NCBI GenBank assembly: GCA_020636405.1
Contig: JACJXW010000004.1
Location: 1,612,001-1,676,000 of the forward strand
Length of the DNA: 64,000 nt
Reading direction: 5' to 3'
Source: Lewinellaceae bacterium
GTDB lineage: Bacteria; Bacteroidota; Bacteroidia; Chitinophagales; Saprospiraceae
Both the position numbers and the translations under genes were made by a program. Shown piece after piece: positions 29,469 to 39,184 of this stretch (its first letter is position 1; each line of letters starts with the position of its first letter). The notes below the pieces were generated by a model. The model saw only the letters and a list, made by a program, of their open reading frames with translations. It was not told where the DNA came from and did not search any database.

Positions 29469-32400
29469 TTATGGGTTCTGAATAATGAATTTAACCGTCG
29501 TTGTCGAGCTTTCCGACCGGAGGTGAAGGAAATAGAGGCCGTCGGGCAGATCCAGGCCCTCCAGGGTGAAGGTGTTCTCCCCTTTCTGCACTTCCCAACG
29601 GGCCCTCGTGACGATGCGCCCGTTCAGATCCTGTGCCTGGACCTGCACTTGGCCTGCCTCTCTGCTGGAGAAAGTGGCCGCCAGCCGCTCACTTGTCGGA
29701 TTGGGGTAAACGCGGATGGGCCCTAGCAAACCGTCTTGGCCTGGCTCGGCGAATGGAAGAGCATCGTGCGTTTCTGCGCCTAAGCCTTCCAGATTCCCTC
29801 CCGGTGAGCCCGCCGGACGGTTTACTGCTGAGGAGTAGAGGTAGTCCACACAGATCTCCGGCGCTTGATTGGGCGAACCTTCATAGGATTCCGCCGTCCT
29901 CCTGCCTGTCCCCTCGATAAGAATGACAATGGGGCTGGAGGAAGAATAGTTGCTGCGGTTGACGATTTCCTGAAGGATGGGGGCAATATCCGGTGTCTGC
30001 TGAGCGGCGCCGGAATTCCCGATCCCCGTCCAGGCTTGTGGCGCCCATGTTGCAGAGGCGGAGGTCCTCGGCCGGCCGGAGACATTGGAGTTGCCGGTGG
30101 AAAAAGCGGCGGCATTGTCACTGGCCTCCCCGTAGATCGTGAGATTACAGGGGTTTAGGTCCCGGGTTTCGTCGACCGTAAATTGAATGGTAGCACTGGT
30201 AATGGTAGCTCCCTGTGGAATATTGAGCCCGGTGAACCTCAAACCTACGGACTGAGGGCCTTGGCTGGGATCTTCGATCAACTCGAGATCACTGCTAGAC
30301 AGGTCCACAGCGCCGCTGTTGTCTTCCTCCGCATCGTTATTGCCTGCATTTATTCTCGCGCAGGTATGGGTAACCACTGCCGGGCTTCCACTACAGGTAC
30401 AGTCCGGCTGAATAATGTCTCCGCTGGTAGAGGGATCCCCATCGTCACAGACATCTCCGGGTTGCGCGGTGATGTTGGGGTCGTTGTCGTTACAGTCCAA
30501 GTTGGAGCAGACGCCATCGCCGTCATTGTCGCCGTAGCCGGTACAGGGAGTAGGAGTACCGGTACAATTACAGTCGGCGTCAATGATATCGTTGATGGTG
30601 GTGGGGTCGCCGTCGTTGCAGGCCTGGCCGGGTTGCGTGGTGACGTTGGGGTCGTTGTCGTTGCAGTCTACATCGGCGCAGACGCCGTCGCCGTCGTTGT
30701 CGCCCACTCCAGTGCAGGCGGTGGGGATTCCGGCACAGTTGCAGTTGGCGTTGATGAGGTCATTGATGGTTGTCGGGTCGCCATCGTTGCAGGCTTGTCC
30801 GGGTTGTGTAGTGATATTGGGATCGTTGTCGTTGCAGTCCACATCGGCGCAGACGCCGTCGCCGTCGTTGTCGCCCACTCCAGTGCAGGCGGTGGGGGTT
30901 CCGGCACAGTTGCAGTTGGCGTCGAGGGTATCGTTGATGGTGGTGGGGTCACCATCGTTGCAGGCATCGCCTATGTTGGCGGAAAGGGCCGGGCAGTCGA
31001 AAGAAGGCTGTCCCGTGGTATAATCAACGCACAACTCCGGAGCCTGGTTGGAAGAACCATTAAAGGATTCGGCAGTCCGCTTGCCTGTGCCATCGATAAT
31101 AATAACGATGGAACTGCTGGCCGAGTACTGGCTGCGGTTCACGATCTCCTGAATGATGCTTGAAATATCCGGTGTCTGTTGAGCCGCTCCGGACTGTCCA
31201 ACGGAAGTCCAGTTGGGGGGCTGCCAGTTTACGGCCGCACTGGTCCGCTCGCGATTGGTGATGTCGCCGTTGCTGGAAGAGAAAGTAGGCGCATTATCGC
31301 TAGCCTGTCCATATATGTTGAGGCTGCAGGGATCGTTGTTGACTGTTTCATCGACCGTAAATTGAATGTAGGCGCCGGTTATGGTGGCCCCCTGCGGGAT
31401 ATTGAGCCCATTGAACCGCATGCCTACCGTTTGATCTCCGGAGTCGTTGATCAGTTCGAGGTCGCTGCTGGACAAGTCTACGCTTCCGGAGGTGCTTTCT
31501 TCCGCGTCGTCATTTCCCGTGCTGACCCGGGAACAGGTAGTAGTAGGAAGAGTAGGTGTCCCTGCACAATTGCAGTTGGCGTCGATGACATCATTGATGG
31601 TAGTCGGGTCGCCGTCGTTGCAGGCCTGTCCGGGCTGTGTAGTGATGTTGGGGTCGTTGTCGTTGCAGTCTACATCGGCGCAGACGCCGTCACCGTCGTT
31701 GTCGCCGCTTCCGGCACAGGCGGTGGGGGTTCCGGCACAGTTGCAGTTGGCGTCGATGAGGTCATTGATGGTAGTCGGGTCGCCGTCGTTGCAGGCCTGT
31801 CCGGGCTGTGTAGTGATGTTGGGGTCGTTGTCGTTGCAATCTACATCGGCGCAGACGCCGTCACCGTCGTTGTCGCCGATACCGGTACAGGCGGTAGGCG
31901 TTCCGGCACAGTTGCAGTTGGCGTCGATGAGGTCATTGATGGTAGTCGGGTCGCCGTCGTTGCAGGCCTGTCCGGGCTGTGTAGTGATGTTGGGGTCGTT
32001 GTCGTTGCAATCTACATCGGCGCAGACGCCGTCACCGTCGTTGTCGCCGCTTCCGGTACAGGCGGTGGGGGTTCCGGCACAGTTGCAGTTGGCGTCGATG
32101 ACATCATTGATGGTAGTGGGGTCGCCGTCGTTGCAGGTATGTCCGGGCTGTGTAGTGATGTTGGGGTCGTTGTCGTTGCAGTCTACATCGGCGCAGACGC
32201 CGTCGCCGTCGTTGTCGCCGATACCGGTACAGGCGGTAGGCGTTCCGGCACAGTTGCAGTTGGCGTCGATGAGGTCATTGATGGTAGTCGGGTCACCGTC
32301 GTTGCAGGTATGTCCGGGCTGTGTAGTGATGTTGGGGTCGTTGTCGTTGCAGTCTACATCGGCGCAGACGCCGTCACCGTCGTTGTCGCCGCTTCCGGTA

Positions 32401-32741
32401 CAAGCGGTGGGGGTTCCGGCACAGTTGCAGTTGGCGTCGATGAGGTCATTGATGGTAGTCGGGTCGCCGTCGTTGCATACCTGTCCGGGCTGTGTAGTGA
32501 TGTTGGGGTCGTTGTCGTTGCAATCTACATCGGCGCAGACGCCGTCACCGTCGTTGTCGCCGATACCGGTACAGGCGGTAGGCGTTCCGGCACAGTTGCA
32601 GTTGGCGTCGATGAGGTCATTGATGGTAGTCGGGTCGCCGTCGTTGCAGGCATCGCCGGTATTTGCGGAAAGTACCGGGCAATCGAAAGCAGGCGGAATG
32701 AGGTATTCGACACAAAGCTGAGGCGCCTGGTAGAGAGCCAT
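29469..32741 (-). CDS. C-terminal part of a frame-disrupted giant T9SS beta-helix protein
   Basis: A 1090-codon frame whose apparent start (Met at 32741) lies inside a DNRLRE-like module, so it is not an independent gene. It carries six plus three MopE-like repeats, two complete DNRLRE-like modules (DNA about 31010-31550 and 29830-30370) and a T9SS sorting domain (YPNPTSER ... KFIIQNP). It has no signal peptide of its own. It continues the protein begun at 38476. The reading-frame arithmetic closes exactly if one extra base near 33637 and two missing bases near 32880 and 32898 are corrected. A further +2/-2 pair at 32763 and 32731 garbles only about ten residues. Confidence 0.85.
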   Translation of the reverse strand: MALYQAPQLCVEYLIPPAFDCPVLSANTGDACNDGDPTTINDLIDANCNCAGTPTACTGIGDNDGDGVCADVDCNDNDPNITTQPGQVCNDGDPTTINDLIDANCNCAGTPTACTGSGDNDGDGVCADVDCNDNDPNITTQPGHTCNDGDPTTINDLIDANCNCAGTPTACTGIGDNDGDGVCADVDCNDNDPNITTQPGHTCNDGDPTTINDVIDANCNCAGTPTACTGSGDNDGDGVCADVDCNDNDPNITTQPGQACNDGDPTTINDLIDANCNCAGTPTACTGIGDNDGDGVCADVDCNDNDPNITTQPGQACNDGDPTTINDLIDANCNCAGTPTACAGSGDNDGDGVCADVDCNDNDPNITTQPGQACNDGDPTTINDVIDANCNCAGTPTLPTTTCSRVSTGNDDAEESTSGSVDLSSSDLELINDSGDQTVGMRFNGLNIPQGATITGAYIQFTVDETVNNDPCSLNIYGQASDNAPTFSSSNGDITNRERTSAAVNWQPPNWTSVGQSGAAQQTPDISSIIQEIVNRSQYSASSSIVIIIDGTGKRTAESFNGSSNQAPELCVDYTTGQPSFDCPALSANIGDACNDGDPTTINDTLDANCNCAGTPTACTGVGDNDGDGVCADVDCNDNDPNITTQPGQACNDGDPTTINDLINANCNCAGIPTACTGVGDNDGDGVCADVDCNDNDPNVTTQPGQACNDGDPTTINDIIDADCNCTGTPTPCTGYGDNDGDGVCSNLDCNDNDPNITAQPGDVCDDGDPSTSGDIIQPDCTCSGSPAVVTHTCARINAGNNDAEEDNSGAVDLSSSDLELIEDPSQGPQSVGLRFTGLNIPQGATITSATIQFTVDETRDLNPCNLTIYGEASDNAAAFSTGNSNVSGRPRTSASATWAPQAWTGIGNSGAAQQTPDIAPILQEIVNRSNYSSSSPIVILIEGTGRRTAESYEGSPNQAPEICVDYLYSSAVNRPAGSPGGNLEGLGAETHDALPFAEPGQDGLLGPIRVYPNPTSERLAATFSSREAGQVQVQAQDLNGRIVTRARWEVQKGENTFTLEGLDLPDGLYFLHLRSESSTTTVKFIIQNP
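31560..32680 (-). repeat. MopE-like array, six 171-bp units with GGCC/GGTA variants
   Basis: Six near-identical units. Where most read GCAGGCCTGTCC, two read GCAGGTATGTCC (GGTA at 32136 and 32307) and one reads GCATACCTGTCC (TACC at 32478). This changes PGQAC to PGHTC or PGQVC. Boundaries are approximate. Confidence 0.85.
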
Positions 32742-33211
32742 TATAGGATTCCGCTATTCGCCGGTACCGGTGCCATTGATGATAATAGCGATGGAACTGC
32801 CGGAAGTATAACCGTTGCGGTTCACGATCTCCTGAATGATGGCGGAGATGTCCGGGGTTCTTTGTGCGTCGCCGGCGGCGCTATCGTAGTCCATGCCGGG
32901 GAGCCCAGGCTATCGAGGCGGAGGTTACCGGTAAGCTTGAAACGTCACCGGAAGAAGAGGAGAAAGCAAGGGCATTATCACTGGCCTGCCCCCGTATCAC
33001 CAGGTTACAGGGGTCAAGGTTCCGGGTTTCGTCAACGGTAAATTGAATGGTAGCACTGGTAATGATAGCCCCTTGTGGAATACCAAGGGCGTTAAACCTC
33101 ATGCCTACTGTTTGATCTCCGGCGTCGCTGATCAGCTCGAGGTCGCTGCTGGACAAGTCCACGCTTCCGGAGCTGCTTTCTTCCGCGTCGTCATTTCCTG
33201 TACTGACCTGG
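32691..33211 (-). repeat. Copy B of an internal ~2-kb duplication
   Basis: A DNRLRE-like module matching 34718-35240 (offset 2027 at one end, 2029 at the other). Copy B carries two single-base deletions (GCGCC to GCGC near 32880; five G to four near 32898), a 2-base loss at 32731 and a 2-base gain at 32763, all relative to copy A. Confidence 0.9.
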
Positions 33212-33636
33212 GAGCAGGTAGAGGTAGGAAGTGCTGGAGTGCCGTTACAGTTGCAATTGGCGTCGATGAGGTCATTGATGGTAGTGGGGTCACCATCGTT
33301 GCAGGCTTGCCCGGGTTGTGTGGTGACGTTGGGGTCGTTGTCGTTGCAGTCCACATCTGCGCATACGCCGTCGCCATCGTTGTCGCCGATACCGGTGCAG
33401 GCAGTAGGGGTTCCGGCACAGTTGCAGTTGGCGTCGATGAGGTCATTGATGGTAGTGGGGTCGCCGTCGTTGCAGGCTTGCCCTGGTTGTGTGGTGACGT
33501 TGGGGTCGTTGTCGTTGCAGTCCACATCTGCGCATACGCCGTCGCCATCGTTGTCGCCGAACCCGGTGCAGGCGGTAGGGGTTCCGGTACAGTTGCAGTT
33601 GACGTCGATGAGGTCATTGATGGTAGTGGGGTCGCC
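32881..33636 (-). pseudogene. Middle segment of the frame-disrupted giant protein
   Basis: This third-frame segment links the two long frames on either side. It encodes two MopE-like units and most of a DNRLRE-like module (SDDAEE-type start, SSDLEL, IPQG), then breaks off at WAPRHGLR where copy A reads on. The ATG at 33525 is an internal Met, not a start. It enters from the upstream frame through an extra base in GCAGTACCTG (33634-33643), where paralogous units have GCAGGCCTG or GCATACCTG. Confidence 0.8.
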
Positions 33637-34690
33637 GTCGTTGCAGTACCTGTCCGGGTTGTGTGGTGATGTTGGGGTCGTTGTCGTTGCAGTCTACGTT
33701 GGCGCATACACCATCGCCGTCGTTGTCGCCGAACCCAGTGCAGGCAGTAGGGGTTCCGGCACAGTTGCAGTTGGTGTCGATGAGGTCATTGATGGTAGTG
33801 GGGTCGCCGTCGTTGCATACCTGTCCGGGTTGTGTGGTGATGTTGGGGTCGTTGTCGTTGCAGTCTACGTTGGCGCATACACCATCGCCGTCGTTGTCGC
33901 CGAACCCAGTGCAGGCAGTAGGGGTTCCGGTACAATTGCAGTCGGCGTCGATGATATCATTGATGGTAGTGGGGTCGCCGTCGTTGCAGGTATGCCCGGG
34001 TTGTGTAGTGATGTTGGGGTCGTTGTCGTTGCAGTCTACGTTGGCGCATACACCATCGCCGTCGTTGTCACCGAACCCAGTGCAGGCAGTAGGGGTTCCG
34101 GTACAATTGCAGTCGGCGTCGATGAGGTCATTGATGGTAGTGGGGTCGCCGTCGTTGCATACCTGCCCGGGTTGTGTAGTGATGTTGGGGTCGTTGTCGT
34201 TGCAGTCTACATCAGCGCATACACCGTCGCCGTCGTTGTCGCCGATACCGCCACAGGCAGTAGGGGTTCCGGTACAGTTGCAGTTGGCGTCGATGAGGTC
34301 ATTGATGGTAGTGGGGTCGCCGTCGTTGCAGGCCTGCCCGGGCTGTGTAGTGATGTTGGGGTCGTTGTCATTACAGTCCACATCAGCGCAGATGCCGTCG
34401 CCATCGTCGTTGTCGCCGATACCGCCACAGGCAGTAGGGGTTCCGGCACAGTTGCAGTTGGCGTCGATGAGGTCATTGATGGTAGTCGGGTCGCCGTCGT
34501 TGCAGGCCTGTCCGGGCTGTGTAGTGATGTTGGGGTCGTTGTCGTTGCAATCTACATCGGCGCAGACGCCGTCACCGTCGTTGTCGCCGATACCGGTACA
34601 GGCGGTAGGCGTTCCGGCACAGTTGCAGTTGGCGTCGATGAGGTCATTGATGGTAGTCGGGTCGCCGTCGTTGCAGGCATCGCCGGTATT
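33240..34690 (-). repeat. MopE-like array, eight units
   Basis: Eight units of about 171 bp. One unit near 34400 has an extra codon in its metal loop (GDNDDGDG). TACC or GGTA replaces GGCC at 33818, 33989 and 34160. Boundaries are approximate. Confidence 0.85.
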
Positions 34691-37600
34691 TGCGGAAAGG
34701 GCCGGGCAATCGAAAGCAGGCGGAATGAGGTATTCGACACAAAGCTGAGGCGCCTGGCCGGGAGAGCCATTATAGGATTCCGCTATTCGCCGGCCGGTGC
34801 CATTGATGATAATAGCGATGGAACTGCCGGAAGTATAACCGTTGCGGTTCACGATCTCCTGAATGATGGCGGAGATGTCCGGGGTTCTTTGTGCGTCGCC
34901 GGCGGCGCCTATCGTAGTCCATGCCGGGGGAGCCCAGGCTATCGAGGCGGAGGTTACCGGCCGGCTTGAAACGTCACCGGAAGAAGAGGAGAAAGCAAGG
35001 GCATTATCACTGGCCTGCCCCCGTATCACCAGGTTACAGGGGTCAAGGTTCCGGGTTTCGTCAACGGTAAATTGAATGGTAGCACTGGTAATGATAGCCC
35101 CTTGTGGAATACCAAGGGCGTTAAACCTCATGCCTACTGTTTGATCTCCGGCGTCGCTGATCAGCTCAAGGTCGCTGCTGGACAAGTCCACGCTTCCGGA
35201 GCTGCTTTCTTCCGCGTCGTCATTTCCTGTACTGACCTGGGAGCAGGTAGGGGTGGGAAGAATTCCGCCTCCACAACTGCAATCCAGTTGGATCGTTTCC
35301 CAATAAGTGCGTGGATTGCCATCGTCACAGGCTTGTCCGGGCTGCGTGGTGATGTTTGGGTCATTATCATCGCAATCTACATCTGCGCAAACGCCGTCGC
35401 CATCGGCATCGCCGATACCGGTGCAGGCAGTAGGGGTTCCGACACAATTACAGTTGTCGTCGAGTAGGTCATTGATGGTCGTATTGTCGCCGTCGTTGCA
35501 GGCTTGTCCGGGCTGCGTGGTGATGTTGGGGTCGTTGTCATCGCAATCTACATCGGCGCAAACGCCGTCACCATCGGCATCGCCGATACCGGTGCAGGCA
35601 GTAGGGGTTCCGACACAATTACAGTTGGTGTCGAGTAGGTCATTGATGGTCGTATTGTCGCCGTCGTTGCAGGCCTGTCCGGGTTGCGTGGTGATGTTGG
35701 GGTCGTTGTCATTACAGTCCATATCGGCGCATACGCCGTCGCCGTCATTATCGCCGATACCGGTGCAGGCAGTAGGCGTTCCGGTGCAATTACAATTGGC
35801 GTCGATGAGGTCATTGACGGTTGTGGGGTCGCCATCGTCGCAGGTGTCGCCGGGAGCATGAGCGGTGAAAAAATCATTATCATCACAATCGACATCGGCG
35901 CAGATGCCGTCGCCGTCTGCGTCTCCGATGCCGGTGCAAGGGGTTGGAGTCCCAATACAGTTACAATTGGCATCGATGGCATCATTGATGGTGGAGGGGT
36001 CGCCATCGTCACAAGGATAACCGATATTGGCGGATAAAACAGGACAGTCATAAACGGTAGGCACCAGGGTGTACTCTACGCACAACTGAGGCGCCTGGGC
36101 GGGAAAACCATCATAGGATTCCGCTGTGCGGCTGCCGATACCATCGATGATGATGACAATCGCATTGGCGGGGTCATAACCTGCACGGTTGACCAATTCC
36201 TGGATGATGGCATAGATATCGGGGGTGCGCTGGTCCGGCCCAAAACTGGCGACGGTTGGCCATTCCGGCGGAGCCCAGGGCACAAAATTAGCGGTTCGCG
36301 GCCGGTTGCTGAGATTATAGTCCGTAGCAGTAAATGGGAGCGGGGCAATGCTGTTTTCGCCAAATATTCTCAATCGGGAGGGGTTGATGTTCTGGATGTC
36401 ATCGACGGTGAACTGAAGGTGAGCACTAAGGATGGTAGCTCCCTGAGGAATGTTCAGCCCATTGAACCTCATGCCGATCACCTGCCGGCCGCGGTTGGGG
36501 TCGTAGGCGAGTTCCAGGTCGGTGCTGCCCAAATCCACCGTGCCGGTATATTTTTCTTCAGCGTCATCGTTGCTGCTGTTCACCCTGGAGCAGGTAATTG
36601 CCGGGCCAGGTGTGCCGCCGCTGCAACTGCAGTTGGCCTGTATTACTTCCCCGGAAGTGGTGGGGTCGCCATCGTCACAAGCATCGCCCGGTTGATAAGC
36701 GATATTGGGGTCATTATCGTCACAGTCTACATCGGTACATACACCATCTCCATCGGCGTCGCCAATGCCGAAGCAGGCGGTAGGCGTACCGGCGCACATA
36801 CAATTCGTGTCGTAGACATCATTGGCGGTAGTCGGATCCCCATCGTCACAGGGGCTGCCCGGGTAGGAAATAATATTGGGGTCGGGGTTGCAATCAATAG
36901 TGCCTTGTTCGTGGATGCCCAGGTCATAGCCGGCTCCTTGTGGACGGGGAGTGCCCCAGAAATCAATAGCTGCCGAGACAGGCGCCCCACTGTTGAGGCA
37001 AGGGCTGGAACTGGCCAGCCGGAAGTGGTCCGGGGCCGTTTTGGAGGGGTTGACGAACTGAGGGTCCGCCCAGAACCCATTGGGCTCAAAGAGCGGATTG
37101 GCATTCCGGTACTCCTGAAAGGAATAATTGCCATAAATTTGGGCAGCTGTGGATGTGCCGAAATAGCAGTTGTAGTCAAAAACGATGTTTGGTGGTATGA
37201 GGCCGCTGATGTCCTGGTCCGTTTCGGAAAAATCGAAAATGTTATTCTTAAACTCCAATTGGCCGATGCTGTCCTGCAGCCAGATCAGGTTGCCGGTGCG
37301 TACCCCTGGAGCGATCACGTTGTGCCATATCCGGGTATTATCGGTATTGGCCAGTTGCAGGCAATGGTGTCCGGTCCCGGCGATCACATTATTGTAGGCC
37401 CATACATTGGGGACCTTTATGGTGAGGTCGCCAACTCCCTGTCCAATGGAGTTGGAGTATAAAAAATTTCCTCTGATCTCTACGGTGCTTACCCAGCTCT
37501 TGACCACAAAAATGCCGGCAGACAGTGAATGGCTGATGTCATTGCCGTCCAGCAGGATGTTGGAGCCCGAAGTGATGTCAATGCCGTCTTCTCCGGAATT

Positions 37601-38476
37601 GATTATGGTATTGTTGCGAATGATCACATCCCCGTCCAGGTCATTTCCCAGCGCATCCCGATGGCAGGTAATGCCGTCTTCCAGGTCGAGCACTACCGGG
37701 TTCTCCACCCAGCAATCCTCAATGAGGACTCCCTTGAGCTTGTTGTTCAGCGAACCGTTCATCAGTATCCCGTTGATGGCATAATCGTATACATACAGGC
37801 CACTGATCCATAGATTGCCGCCCCCGAAATCAGAACTTACTGCATTACCGAAACAGTGCGTAACATCTGTGTTTAATACAACATTCCAGTAATTGCCGGT
37901 TTCCTTGCCAAACCAAAACATGTTATTCCCACCGTTGTCGAGGTGGAAGCCGTCTACTATGATGTAATCGTGTAACAGGGCAATGCCCCTCCCTCCCTGG
38001 CAGTCGATCATAGGTTTTGCGGAGCCGCTGCCATAAGCTCCAAAATAAATACAGTTGTTATTATTGAGGTCGACTAGGTCAAAACTAACGGGTTGCCCCA
38101 AAATGGTTTCCTGAATGGTAATGGTGCCTCCCGGGGCGCCACCGATGCGGGGTTCCAGCGGCCCGTCCGTCCACACTGCACCTCTTTTGAACAGGACACT
38201 GTCGCCAGGAGCAAAGAAGATACTGTTCACTTTGGCAATCGTGGCCCACGGGCCAATACTTCCGCCCTGGAAAGCAGCACTCCTTCCGTTGTAACTGTCG
38301 CTGCCACTCTGGGCGTCGACGTAATATGTCGTCGCTTTTATTTCGGAATTAAAGAGTAGGAGAAGCCCACAGGATAGGAGGGCCATCCTGCAGCATAGGA
38401 GGAAAGAAACCAGCAAGCTGCCCTTCAGCCTAGAGGTATTTCTGGCAGCAATTTTTTTTGTAAAGTCGCTATTCAT
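33614..38476 (-). CDS. N-terminal part of a frame-disrupted giant T9SS beta-helix protein
   Basis: 1620 codons from ATG at 38476. This Met is chosen over 38530 because it directly precedes a Lys-rich n-region and the hydrophobic core ending FNSEIKA. TTYYVDAQSGSDSYNG opens the parallel beta-helix (DNA about 36880-38330), closely similar to the head of the 6255-12152 protein. Two DNRLRE-like modules (about 36060-36600 and 34720-35260) and eleven MopE-like units in this frame follow. It ends out of frame (GQVLQRRRPHYHQ) because of one extra base near 33637. The true product would run to 29469, about 3,000 residues with five DNRLRE-like modules and about 22 MopE-like units. Whether the breaks are real or consensus error cannot be decided here. 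Confidence 0.88.
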   Translation of the reverse strand: MNSDFTKKIAARNTSRLKGSLLVSFLLCCRMALLSCGLLLLFNSEIKATTYYVDAQSGSDSYNGRSAAFQGGSIGPWATIAKVNSIFFAPGDSVLFKRGAVWTDGPLEPRIGGAPGGTITIQETILGQPVSFDLVDLNNNNCIYFGAYGSGSAKPMIDCQGGRGIALLHDYIIVDGFHLDNGGNNMFWFGKETGNYWNVVLNTDVTHCFGNAVSSDFGGGNLWISGLYVYDYAINGILMNGSLNNKLKGVLIEDCWVENPVVLDLEDGITCHRDALGNDLDGDVIIRNNTIINSGEDGIDITSGSNILLDGNDISHSLSAGIFVVKSWVSTVEIRGNFLYSNSIGQGVGDLTIKVPNVWAYNNVIAGTGHHCLQLANTDNTRIWHNVIAPGVRTGNLIWLQDSIGQLEFKNNIFDFSETDQDISGLIPPNIVFDYNCYFGTSTAAQIYGNYSFQEYRNANPLFEPNGFWADPQFVNPSKTAPDHFRLASSSPCLNSGAPVSAAIDFWGTPRPQGAGYDLGIHEQGTIDCNPDPNIISYPGSPCDDGDPTTANDVYDTNCMCAGTPTACFGIGDADGDGVCTDVDCDDNDPNIAYQPGDACDDGDPTTSGEVIQANCSCSGGTPGPAITCSRVNSSNDDAEEKYTGTVDLGSTDLELAYDPNRGRQVIGMRFNGLNIPQGATILSAHLQFTVDDIQNINPSRLRIFGENSIAPLPFTATDYNLSNRPRTANFVPWAPPEWPTVASFGPDQRTPDIYAIIQELVNRAGYDPANAIVIIIDGIGSRTAESYDGFPAQAPQLCVEYTLVPTVYDCPVLSANIGYPCDDGDPSTINDAIDANCNCIGTPTPCTGIGDADGDGICADVDCDDNDFFTAHAPGDTCDDGDPTTVNDLIDANCNCTGTPTACTGIGDNDGDGVCADMDCNDNDPNITTQPGQACNDGDNTTINDLLDTNCNCVGTPTACTGIGDADGDGVCADVDCDDNDPNITTQPGQACNDGDNTTINDLLDDNCNCVGTPTACTGIGDADGDGVCADVDCDDNDPNITTQPGQACDDGNPRTYWETIQLDCSCGGGILPTPTCSQVSTGNDDAEESSSGSVDLSSSDLELISDAGDQTVGMRFNALGIPQGAIITSATIQFTVDETRNLDPCNLVIRGQASDNALAFSSSSGDVSSRPVTSASIAWAPPAWTTIGAAGDAQRTPDISAIIQEIVNRNGYTSGSSIAIIINGTGRRIAESYNGSPGQAPQLCVEYLIPPAFDCPALSANTGDACNDGDPTTINDLIDANCNCAGTPTACTGIGDNDGDGVCADVDCNDNDPNITTQPGQACNDGDPTTINDLIDANCNCAGTPTACGGIGDNDDGDGICADVDCNDNDPNITTQPGQACNDGDPTTINDLIDANCNCTGTPTACGGIGDNDGDGVCADVDCNDNDPNITTQPGQVCNDGDPTTINDLIDADCNCTGTPTACTGFGDNDGDGVCANVDCNDNDPNITTQPGHTCNDGDPTTINDIIDADCNCTGTPTACTGFGDNDGDGVCANVDCNDNDPNITTQPGQVCNDGDPTTINDLIDTNCNCAGTPTACTGFGDNDGDGVCANVDCNDNDPNITTQPGQVLQRRRPHYHQ
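34718..35240 (-). repeat. Copy A (intact) of the internal ~2-kb duplication
   Basis: The in-frame partner of 32691-33211. The repeated block is one DNRLRE-like module plus the following MopE-like array, so the duplication unit is module plus stalk segment. Confidence 0.9.
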
Positions 38477-38566
38477 TTTCAATCCATGGTTTACATCGGA
38501 GGGAGCATTGCCGCTCAGTACTGGCGGCAACGGAAACCCTGATGATCGTATTCAATCTTTGTCGTA

Positions 38567-38970
38567 ACTATTCAGCATAACCTAGAAATCGCATTTTCTG
38601 CCTTTGTTTGCCCCGACCCTAAAGGGTGCAAAGGCAGAAAACGCGCTGGCTCCCTTTAGGGCTATGAGTTGTACACATCTTTTTGGAAAGCCTGAAGGGC
38701 TTTCACAACTAAGAGCCCAGGGCAACCGCCCTGGGTAAAATGATCGATTTGATCCTATCAGAGCCCTGAAAGGGCGACATAATCTGTACCGCCCCTTCAG
38801 GGCTCACCTAAAATCTTCGATTAATCCCCAGGGCGGTTGCCCTGGGCTGTTGTGTTTCAGCCCTTTAGGCTGAAATATTCCAGAGGCAGATTTGTGTACA
38901 ACTCGTAGCCCTTTAGGGATGGGGCAAAACAGGGCGTTTTCTGCCGATTTTTTCGATGATGCTGAATAGT
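38567..38970. mobile_element. 404-bp palindromic REP/MITE-like element
   Basis: Termini ACTATTCAGCAT (38567-38578) and ATGCTGAATAGT (38959-38970) are perfect inverted repeats. Inside, nested inverted pairs run to the centre: AGGGCTATGAGTTGTACACA with TGTGTACAACTCGTAGCCCT, the hairpin CCCAGGGCAACCGCCCTGGG (38716-38735) with its reverse complement (38827-38846), and GAGCCCTGAAAGGGCG with CGCCCCTTCAGGGCTC (38761-38804). The whole element is a folded-back palindrome with GCCCTGAAAGGGC and CCCAGGGC hairpins, of the sort scattered through many Bacteroidota genomes and often linked to IS200-like REP-associated transposases. No transposase is present. Confidence 0.75.
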
Positions 38971-39142
38971 TTCTCTTTGTCTTTCTAAAACGGGGGGGAT
39001 TTGGTAGGGATACAACAAGGGGGGGGCGCCCTGTTGTTCTTTGGTATTGGTAGCTCTTTTGGACTTCTTCTCTTTTTAAGTACGATCAGATATCCGAAAA
39101 GTGTTGCCTCAGATAGATTGATTTTTTTAAAGCGATAGGATT

Positions 39143-39178
39143 GCTGCCAGGCTCCCTAAAGATAGGAAACCTGGCAGC
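39143..39178 (-). terminator. Terminator-like hairpin of the 39185-45553 gene
   Basis: GCTGCCAGG (39143-39151) and CCTGGCAGC (39170-39178) form a 9-bp stem six bases after the stop codon. The downstream minus-strand sequence reaches a T-poor then AT-rich stretch, so termination strength is uncertain. Confidence 0.65.
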
Positions 39179-39184
39179 ATGATA

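Larger units (their letters stand above)
38477..39184. other. Intergenic spacer containing a large palindromic element
   Basis: About 700 bp with no convincing gene. 38567-38970 is the palindromic element. 38971-39142 holds short G-tracts and an imperfect ACAACA...TGTTGT hairpin. 39143-39178 is a terminator. Confidence 0.6.

Noticed and set aside
32881..33525. A separate 214-residue gene
   Set aside because: It begins at an internal Met of a MopE-like repeat and stops inside a DNRLRE-like module. It is the middle of the frame-disrupted protein.
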